Shown here in pieces: positions 5,809-11,452 of a DNA stretch of 11,452 bases. This stretch comes from Thiotrichaceae bacterium (GTDB taxonomy: Bacteria; Pseudomonadota; Gammaproteobacteria; Thiotrichales; Thiotrichaceae). The translations under genes and the position numbers were made by a program. Position 1 is the first letter of the stretch. Each line of letters starts with the position of its first letter. A model generated the notes under the pieces. That model was not told where the DNA came from. It worked only from the letters and a program-made list of their open reading frames with translations, and searched no databases. The DNA is taken from NCBI GenBank assembly GCA_015494435.1, contig WGBH01000513.1, positions 1 to 11,452 of the forward strand. Direction: 5' to 3'.

Positions 5809-5884
5809 TGGTGGAGCTAGGCGGGATCGAACCGCCGACCTCTGCAATGCCATTGCAGCGCTCTCCCAGCTGAGCTATAGCCCC
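5809..5884 (-). tRNA. tRNA-Ala (GGC)
   Basis: This 76-base tRNA with encoded CCA has acceptor stem GGGGCTA/TAGCTCC (with a G-U pair), a D arm with AGCTCAGCTGGGAGAGC, anticodon stem CTGCA/TGCAG around loop ATGGCAT giving anticodon GGC, and T arm GGCGG-TTCGATC-CCGCC. It is close to E. coli tRNA-Ala(GGC) and is the first gene of the minus-strand cluster. Confidence 0.97.
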
Positions 5885-5903
5885 AGTGCTAAAAGAAGCG
5901 CGC

Positions 5904-5932
5904 ATTTTGCTTTAATAAGAGAATCCTGTCAA
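5904..5932 (-). promoter_or_regulatory. Promoter of the tRNA cluster
   Basis: On the minus strand a perfect TTGACA -35 box (5932-5927) and CAAAAT (5909-5904, four of six matches) are separated by 17 bp. GCGCGC follows at once, the GC-rich discriminator typical of stable-RNA promoters under stringent control. An AT-rich stretch upstream of the -35 box (about 5933-5960) resembles an UP element. Transcription would start near 5896, about 12 bases before tRNA-Ala. Confidence 0.75.
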
Positions 5933-6259
5933 GCTTATTTAAAGTCTTTTTATAAAAAAATCCCCCCCCTCTTTTCAATATTTTTTCACTTAGACTATTT
6001 AATACGCATTAATACGCATTTGCCATTAGTCGGTATTAACACAGCAATAATCTATCTAAGCTATAATAACTCTTACCTAAATCCGTGAGGTTAATGCGGA
6101 TTCAGCGCTTATTAAAAGCTTTAAGCACAGCAAATTCTCCATGTTAATTGCGATTATATAAAAAAATAATGCCGTTGATCAGCTAGATGCAACTTATTTA
6201 ACACACATGAGTTCTGATTAGATTGCACTTAATAAAAATTATAACTACTAACAATAAAA
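5933..6259. other. Intergenic control region between the tRNA cluster and the first glycosidase-like gene
   Basis: No protein gene longer than a possible 17-codon frame was seen. The region holds, in order, A7 (5954-5960) and C8 (5962-5969) homopolymers, an exact 10-bp tandem duplication AATACGCATT (6001-6010 and 6011-6020), a perfect TATAAT at 6062-6067 without a good -35 box, and an inverted repeat AATCCG (6080-6085) and CGGATT (6097-6102). If TATAAT is used, the leader of the downstream gene would be about 185 bases long. From 6150 to 6259 the DNA is AT-rich with nothing recognised. Confidence 0.55.
6062..6067 (+). promoter_or_regulatory. Candidate -10 box for the first glycosidase-like gene
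   Basis: TATAAT is a perfect -10 hexamer, about 190 bp upstream of the start codon. No -35 box of quality lies 16-18 bp upstream; TTAACA (6036-6041) is 20 bp away. This suggests an activator-dependent promoter or a chance match. The 10-bp tandem duplication at 6001-6020 sits where an activator could bind. Confidence 0.35.
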
Positions 6260-8791
6260 ATGATTATGTCTTATAAAATATTAGGTAAGCTAGGGCTAGC
6301 ATTACTATTAATGGTACAAATGACTGTCACTATTGCGGCGGATAATAACCAATCCCCACTGGGTATTAATAGCAATGAGGTAATGGATGATGATGCGAGC
6401 GTACCCTTTGTTGATGTCTTTAGAGCCTCTGTCCCTTTTGAAGAAGCAAGACCTTGGCTTACAAAGGGAAAAGTAAAATATGATGCCGAAGGTTGGCCTA
6501 CTTACATTCCTAAAAATGGTCAAGTAGGAACACGTTTTATTAATAAGCTTCCTGCGGGAACAGTTCCTGATGGCTTATACACTGTCCTTTATGACGGCAA
6601 AGGAAAACTCATCTACGGCAATGATGCAAAACTAGTGCGTCATAGCGCAGGCAAAGATATTATTTCAATCAAGGCAGGGCGTGACAAAGAATTACGTGGC
6701 ACGCTTATTATAAAAGAAACAGACCCTAGCGATCATATCCGCAATATTCGCATCTTAATGCCAGGTGGTATCTGCTCTAATAACCCTTATAAACGTGTTT
6801 ATAGTGCTAAAAGTTGTTCTAAGGGATATTTTCTATCCTTTGAAAAGCATTACGCCACGATCTTATTTAATCCTGATTATTTGAATTATATGAAAGACTT
6901 TAAAGTGATTCGTTTTATGAATATGGCGGGTATTACGCGTAATCCTATTACTTCATGGAGTGAACGCAACACCATAAAACAACAAACATGGGGAGGCAAA
7001 CCAACGGTGAGAGGTGCACCACTTGAAATTATGGTAGAACTCGCTAATCAAACAGGCGCAGATCCGTGGTTTTGTTTACCACATAAAGCGAGTAATGACT
7101 ATATCCAAAAATTTGCATCTTACGTCCATAAACATCTGCGTCCGGGGCTTAAAGTCTATATTGAATATACTAATGAAGCATGGAATACCATCTTCACTCA
7201 GGCACATTATGTGAAGGATAAAGGCGGTGAATTACGACTCGATCCTGATAGAGCTAAGGCAGGGTATAAATATTACTCCATACGCTCGGTACAAATTTTT
7301 AATATCTGGGAAAAAGTCTTTGGCGGTACTCAGCATATTGTACGTGTAATGGGAAGCTGGACGGGTTACACACGTCTGTCAGAAATGTTACTGAGCTATC
7401 GAGACGCTTATAAAAAAACCGATGCCCTCGCCATTGCGCCTTATTTTTATCCTAAATTAACAACAGTACGTCGCGCTAAATCAGTCAATGATATTTTCAA
7501 AGCGTTATACGACAAAAAAGAAATTTACTCCATTCCTGGGGTTATTAAATTAATTGCTAAACAGGCCAAAATTGCAAAAGACTATGGTGTCGATTTAATC
7601 GCTTATGAAGGAGGGCAACATTTAGTTGACTGGAACAGTCGTTCCATTCATAAGAACCCAACTAAACTACTCATCGCCGCGAATAAAGATTGGCGTATGG
7701 CAAAAGCCTATAAAGATTTTTTACGTGGATGGAAAAAAGTAGGAGGTACATTATTTGTCCATTTTTCTGCACCAAGAACATCGCAATGGTTTGGTAGCTG
7801 GGGAACAAAAGAGTACCTGACACAACCACTGAGTAAAGCACCTAAACACCGTGCCATACTACAATTTATCAAATCTAATCCGTGCTGGTGGAAAGCCTGT
7901 GCAAGCACGTACATTGCTAGAAAACCCAAACCTGTTAGCAATCCTGGCACAGGTGTCTTTGCCAAAGTAAAAAATGGTAAAAAATCAGACTATGCTAAAG
8001 TGGGATATATTGAAAAAAAATCAAAACCAGTACAAAAAACAAGCGTTGCTAAAATAAAGCCTGTACCTACACCAAAAGCAATAGTAATAGCAAGGGCGGG
8101 GACTAAAGAAAATACGACAGCGAAAGAAAATAAAGCAGTCATTACAGCAAAGCCCATAGAAACTGATACCGCCCCTATGGCTATGACAATGCAAGCAAAA
8201 CCTATCTTTCAACCCGATGCCATTATCAAGCATACTACACAACCGAATCAATGGAATTACCAGTCAGTTATAAAACTAACCCATCTCATCGGAGGTACCC
8301 TAGAAAGTAACAAAGATTTAAGTGCTGTATGGCAAGCCAAATGGGATCAACAATTTCTATATATTAGAGTTGATACACTGGATGATTTTTATGTGCGCGA
8401 CTCTTCTGTACCTTGGGGAGATGACTCTATCGAAATTCTCATAGATGCCGATGGTAGTCGCAATGCATCTTTTGATGGCAAAAATGATTTCCATCTTATT
8501 TTTCGTTGGAAAGATCAAAAAGTTGGTTTAAGCAGTAATTCAGCAGGACAAGGGGATATGGGAATCCAACAAACAATGACCCGTTCCAATCATGGCATGG
8601 TCTTAGAAACGGCTATACCTTGGCAAGCATTAGGCGTTCATCCAGCGGAAGGGCATCAAATAGGGATTGATATACAAGTAAACGATGATGATAATGGCAA
8701 TAAACGTGATAGTAAACTTGCATGGCATGCTAAAAGTGATGACGCATGGAAAAATCCACAACAATTTGGTCGTTTAGTACTAGTACAGTAA
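6260..8791 (+). CDS. Exported glycosidase-like protein: probable clan GH-A barrel plus C-terminal CBM9
   Basis: This 843-residue protein has a signal peptide (core LGLALLLMVQMTVTIA, cleavage near residue 27), a beta-rich N-terminal region with TVPDGLYTVLYDG (101-113), and a (beta/alpha)8-like region from about 215 to 535. VYIEYTNEAWN places N305-E306 where clan GH-A enzymes have the acid/base after strand 4, and LIAYEGGQH places E450 as nucleophile on strand 7. A polysaccharide substrate is inferred, its identity unknown. A Lys/Pro/Ala-rich linker (about 552-655) leads to a CBM9-like domain (about 660-843) with WGDDSIEILIDADG, ETAIPWQALG and a final DDAWKNPQQFGR; W719 and W830 may contact sugar. 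Cys pairs at 172/186 and 542/547 could form disulfides. No ribosome-binding site is visible; Met3 (6266) is an equally possible start. A paralogue follows 283 bp downstream. Confidence 0.82.
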   Translation: MIMSYKILGKLGLALLLMVQMTVTIAADNNQSPLGINSNEVMDDDASVPFVDVFRASVPFEEARPWLTKGKVKYDAEGWPTYIPKNGQVGTRFINKLPAGTVPDGLYTVLYDGKGKLIYGNDAKLVRHSAGKDIISIKAGRDKELRGTLIIKETDPSDHIRNIRILMPGGICSNNPYKRVYSAKSCSKGYFLSFEKHYATILFNPDYLNYMKDFKVIRFMNMAGITRNPITSWSERNTIKQQTWGGKPTVRGAPLEIMVELANQTGADPWFCLPHKASNDYIQKFASYVHKHLRPGLKVYIEYTNEAWNTIFTQAHYVKDKGGELRLDPDRAKAGYKYYSIRSVQIFNIWEKVFGGTQHIVRVMGSWTGYTRLSEMLLSYRDAYKKTDALAIAPYFYPKLTTVRRAKSVNDIFKALYDKKEIYSIPGVIKLIAKQAKIAKDYGVDLIAYEGGQHLVDWNSRSIHKNPTKLLIAANKDWRMAKAYKDFLRGWKKVGGTLFVHFSAPRTSQWFGSWGTKEYLTQPLSKAPKHRAILQFIKSNPCWWKACASTYIARKPKPVSNPGTGVFAKVKNGKKSDYAKVGYIEKKSKPVQKTSVAKIKPVPTPKAIVIARAGTKENTTAKENKAVITAKPIETDTAPMAMTMQAKPIFQPDAIIKHTTQPNQWNYQSVIKLTHLIGGTLESNKDLSAVWQAKWDQQFLYIRVDTLDDFYVRDSSVPWGDDSIEILIDADGSRNASFDGKNDFHLIFRWKDQKVGLSSNSAGQGDMGIQQTMTRSNHGMVLETAIPWQALGVHPAEGHQIGIDIQVNDDDNGNKRDSKLAWHAKSDDAWKNPQQFGRLVLVQ

Positions 8792-8832
8792 ATAGCAATT
8801 ACAACCAACAACTTGATGATCTAAATCCTTGG

Positions 8833-8938
8833 TAACGCGTTATCATTTTTCACCATAGCACTACTATGGCTCGTTATAATTCCTTGTTCTCAGGAATTAA
8901 TCCTCACCAGAATTATTGATCGTAATTACTGTTCGCTG
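8833..8938. other. Cluster of inverted repeats between the two paralogous genes
   Basis: Four symmetric elements lie in about 105 bases: the palindrome TAACGCGTTA (8833-8842), the hairpin CCATAG (8853-8858) with CTATGG (8864-8869), the hairpin TAATTCC (8877-8883) with GGAATTA (8893-8899), and an AATTA/TAATT repeat just after. TAACG at 8833 could also pair with CGTTA at 8872-8876 around the first hairpin. None is followed by a T run, so a simple terminator is unlikely; messenger 3'-end protection, a small RNA or a non-autonomous repeat are possible. Confidence 0.4.
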
Positions 8939-8980
8939 TACTAGAAATATAATTTAAATAATATTAGCTAACTGTTTTAC

Positions 8981-9009
8981 TTGAAACCTCTACTATTGAA
9001 TTAGATAAT
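8981..9009 (+). promoter_or_regulatory. Promoter of the second glycosidase-like gene
   Basis: TTGAAA (8981-8986) and GATAAT (9004-9009) are separated by 17 bp, each matching the sigma70 consensus at five of six positions. The start of transcription would be near 9016, leaving a leader of about 58 bases. The second gene can therefore be expressed without read-through from the first. Confidence 0.6.
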
Positions 9010-9017
9010 CTCGCTCT

Positions 9018-9042
9018 CAGCACTTTAGCGTCTAAAATGCTG
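9018..9042 (+). other. Hairpin at the predicted 5' end of the second gene's transcript
   Basis: CAGCACTTTA (9018-9027) pairs with TAAAATGCTG (9033-9042) with one C-A mismatch around the 5-base loop GCGTC. It begins one or two bases after the predicted transcription start, as in transcripts protected by a 5'-terminal stem-loop. It ends 32 bases before the start codon, so it does not cover the ribosome-binding site. Confidence 0.45.
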
Positions 9043-9074
9043 GAAATCATATATTCTAGCTACGGACAGTTTTA

Positions 9075-11291
9075 ATGCGTATATCCAAAGGATTACCTCT
9101 ACTTATTTCTCTTATCTCCGCCATTAGTATTGGGTTATTGCTCTACCTTCTCTCTCAACCTAAACCTGTTCCTATACCAACACAGTCAGAACTACAAACA
9201 ATAAAAAAAAGCCATAGTGATGAAATACTCGGCATTAATACCAATGAAATAAGAGAAGACACGTCTAGTATTCCTTTTATTGATCTCTTTAAAGCCTCTA
9301 TTCCTTTTGATCAAACCTACCCTTGGTTAAGCAAAAAAGGGGTTGAATATGACCAAAACGGCTGGCCTAAAAATTTACATGGCGGTGTTGCTGGTACAAA
9401 ATTTCTTAATCGACTTCCCACAGGCACCGTACCCGATGGCTTTTATACCGTGCTTTATGAAGGACAGGGAAAAATTCATTATGGTAACGATGCCTCAATC
9501 GTTGTACATCGCCCAGGAAAGGATATTATTGAAATTAAAGCAGGAAAAGATAATATTCTTAATGCTTCACTCGTTATCCAGCAAAGTGATCCTAAAAATT
9601 ATATCCGTAATATTCATATTTTAATGGCAGGAGGCATCTGTAAAAATGCCCCCTATCAACATGTTAAAACCCCAACAGACTGCCCAAAAGATAACTACCT
9701 ATCTTTTGAAAAGCATTACAAAACAATTCTCTTCAATCCTTATTATCTAGACTTTATGCGCCATTTTAAAGTGGTGCGTTTTATGAATATGTCAGGAATG
9801 ACCCGTAATCCCATCGAAAACTGGGCTGATCGCAATAAACTAGAAAAAGCAACATGGGGCGGCAAACCAAAATCACGCGGTGCTCCTTTAGAAATCATGG
9901 TAGAACTTGCTAATCGCCTTAACGCAAACCCTTGGTTTTCTCTTCCCTATAAAGCTAATGATGACTATATTCGACACTTTGCTCGTTATGTTAATCAAAA
10001 TTTAAACCCTAACCTCAAAGTTTATATTGAATACAGTAATGAAACATGGAATCCAATTTTTATACATCATCAATATGCCATTGATATGGGGTTAAAACAA
10101 AACCTTGATAGCGATGCAAACAAAGCAGGTCAAAAATATTACTCTAAACACAGTGTTGAAATTTTTAAAATATGGGAACAAGAATTTAAAGGCACAAAAC
10201 GTTTAATTCGCACCATGGCAGGGTGGTCAAGTAATCCACGCCTATCCAGTTTCCTTTTGTCTTATCATGATGCTTACAAACAAACCGACGCATTTGCCAT
10301 AGCACCTTATTTTACCACCTCACTAAAAAAAATGCGTCAAGCTAAAAATACGGATGATATTTTTGCTGCCCTCACTAATAAATACGAAAAAAAAGGCTTA
10401 GCTGCCAGCATCCAACAAATGCGAGTACAACAAAAAGTAGCGGATGCCTTTGGGGTTGATTTAGTTGCCTATGAAGGTGGTCAACACTTAGTAGACTGGG
10501 ATACAAGACGCGTTGATCAAGCGCCTAACCCCTTACTTTATGCGGCTAATCGTGACCCAAGAATGGGCGAGCTTTATCTTCAATACCTACGCGAATGGAA
10601 TCAAGCAGGTGGAAAAGTCTTTATCCTCTTTAGTGCCCCAAGAATATATAGTTGGTATGGAAGCTGGGGACTAAAAGAATACATCTCTCAAGAGCGCAAA
10701 AAAGCACCTAAATTCGATGCTGCTCTTAAGTATTTAGAAGAAACAATAAAAAACCGCAATCTTGCACATCAGCAATTAAAAGTTAGTGAAAATCAACGGA
10801 TTGCTATCCCTACACTCAGTGATATTAAAGACACTTGGAGTATGGATACCTATTGGTTAATCAATCCATCAAAAGAAAAAAACATTGCTAAAACATTGAT
10901 AGAAAAACCACAAATAGACAGCAAACAAGATTTATCAGCAAAATGGCAAGCACACTGGGATCAACATAATCTCTATCTAACGCTTGCAGTACAAGATGAT
11001 AAAATACAAACAGGTGATTCTATTTTGTTTAATATCACCACCGATAAGCTATATCAATTTGAATACTCACCACTCAATAATCATAGCAACACCTCTCTTT
11101 GCACCCTTGTTAATGGTGGATATTTTTTAACAACCTCAATCCCTTGGAACAGCCTCAATTTTAAGCCACAAATCTCCTCCAAAATACGTCTGCAACTGCA
11201 TCTCACCGATGAAGATAGTGGATCAGAAACAACGGTCTTGGTATGGCCCACAACCCAAGGAAAGCAAGCCCCTGAAATGGAACTCAAGTAG
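9075..11291 (+). CDS. Membrane-anchored paralogue: probable clan GH-A barrel plus reduced CBM9-like domain
   Basis: This 738-residue protein is colinear with the preceding gene product, with well over half of the residues identical by eye across about 45-555. Catalytic-type residues are kept: N322-E323 in VYIEYSNETWN and E467 in LVAYEGGQH. The Cys pair C189/C203 is kept too. The N-terminus has a hydrophobic segment (7-26) followed by LSQPKPVPIP with no good cleavage site, so an uncleaved inner-membrane anchor with a periplasmic enzyme is inferred. The long linker of the first protein is missing and a short one (about 555-585) joins the C-terminal domain (about 586-738). That domain keeps LSAKWQAHWDQHNLYL and SIPWNSL but lacks about 30 residues and both Trp residues that may bind sugar in the first copy. 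The ATG at 9075 has only a GGA about 10 bases upstream. The substrate is unknown. Confidence 0.82.
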   Translation: MRISKGLPLLISLISAISIGLLLYLLSQPKPVPIPTQSELQTIKKSHSDEILGINTNEIREDTSSIPFIDLFKASIPFDQTYPWLSKKGVEYDQNGWPKNLHGGVAGTKFLNRLPTGTVPDGFYTVLYEGQGKIHYGNDASIVVHRPGKDIIEIKAGKDNILNASLVIQQSDPKNYIRNIHILMAGGICKNAPYQHVKTPTDCPKDNYLSFEKHYKTILFNPYYLDFMRHFKVVRFMNMSGMTRNPIENWADRNKLEKATWGGKPKSRGAPLEIMVELANRLNANPWFSLPYKANDDYIRHFARYVNQNLNPNLKVYIEYSNETWNPIFIHHQYAIDMGLKQNLDSDANKAGQKYYSKHSVEIFKIWEQEFKGTKRLIRTMAGWSSNPRLSSFLLSYHDAYKQTDAFAIAPYFTTSLKKMRQAKNTDDIFAALTNKYEKKGLAASIQQMRVQQKVADAFGVDLVAYEGGQHLVDWDTRRVDQAPNPLLYAANRDPRMGELYLQYLREWNQAGGKVFILFSAPRIYSWYGSWGLKEYISQERKKAPKFDAALKYLEETIKNRNLAHQQLKVSENQRIAIPTLSDIKDTWSMDTYWLINPSKEKNIAKTLIEKPQIDSKQDLSAKWQAHWDQHNLYLTLAVQDDKIQTGDSILFNITTDKLYQFEYSPLNNHSNTSLCTLVNGGYFLTTSIPWNSLNFKPQISSKIRLQLHLTDEDSGSETTVLVWPTTQGKQAPEMELK

Positions 11292-11425
11292 GAGGAGATA
11301 ATATCTAACAACAAGTACCTCTTTGTTATTTTTAAGAATATTAGCTTTATTTTTAATCTATTCTAATCGTTCCGCGTTGAAATAGATACTTTTATCCAGA
11401 GATAATATTTCTCATCCAAGTCCTT
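11292..11425. other. Region after the second glycosidase-like gene
   Basis: A weak hairpin AACAA (11310-11314) with TTGTT (11323-11327), closed by a G-T pair, is followed by A and five T's (11329-11333); it may be an inefficient terminator. GAGATAATAT occurs twice, at 11295 and 11399. No gene was seen in this stretch. Confidence 0.35.
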
Positions 11426-11452
11426 ATGACAGTATTCAATTCTATTCCAAAC
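11426..11452 (+). CDS. Possible start of a downstream gene, cut by the window end
   Basis: An ATG at 11426 opens a frame reading MTVFNSIPN up to the window end. Only nine codons are visible and the ribosome-binding site is poor, so this is a weak call based on position and an open frame. No family can be named. Confidence 0.2.

Noticed and set aside
5785..5853. N-terminal extension of the membrane protein frame into tRNA-Ala
   Set aside because: The residues are a translation of the tRNA-Ala gene and the linker after it; the ATG at 5784 is the sensible start.
7708..8251. Minus-strand frames within the first glycosidase-like gene
   Set aside because: They are shadows of the coding strand with no ribosome-binding site or family resemblance.
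11291..11304. GGAGGAG directly after the stop of the second glycosidase-like gene
   Set aside because: It looks like an excellent ribosome-binding site, but no start codon follows at a usable distance.

Overview
The window is an AT-rich stretch of a gammaproteobacterial chromosome. This follows from a RluB/RsuA-type pseudouridine synthase, a DUF3549 protein (a family I associate with Gammaproteobacteria), a PhoP/PhoQ-like two-component pair, and tRNA-Glu and tRNA-Ala genes very close to the enterobacterial ones. A low-GC genus of the Beggiatoa/Thiothrix type would fit, but the sequence does not settle this.

Layout. Positions 1-1044 (minus strand) hold the 5' part of a RluB-like gene, a three-helix small membrane protein and a Uma2-fold nuclease-like protein; the last two probably share a transcript. 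Position 1157 starts a DUF3549 gene on the plus strand, followed by a possible 29-residue membrane peptide. Positions 2444-4798 encode a PhoP-like regulator and a PhoQ-like kinase. Their 171-bp gap contains a terminator-like hairpin and then a good sigma70 promoter, so the kinase may be transcribed on its own. Helically spaced TTRGGKT repeats precede the regulator gene. A small, very basic exported protein faces the kinase gene from the opposite strand.

Positions 5331-5884 are a minus-strand tRNA cluster, tRNA-Ala(GGC) then two tRNA-Glu(UUC), with a 78-residue two-helix membrane protein gene between the Ala and the Glu genes. A stable-RNA-type promoter with a GC-rich discriminator lies upstream. 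Positions 6260-11291 contain two related genes for large exported proteins. Each has an N-terminal beta-rich region, a probable clan GH-A (beta/alpha)8 glycosidase domain with an Asn-Glu pair and a second Glu, and a C-terminal CBM9-like domain. The first looks secreted, with a long linker and an intact CBM9. The second looks anchored in the inner membrane, with a shrunken CBM9.

The most interesting parts are the divergent pair of exported glycosidase-like proteins, the PhoPQ-like locus with separate control signals and small hydrophobic or basic peptides around it, and the protein gene inside the tRNA cluster. No transposon, CRISPR array or phage gene was seen. All functional statements rest on motif reading by eye; no search was run.
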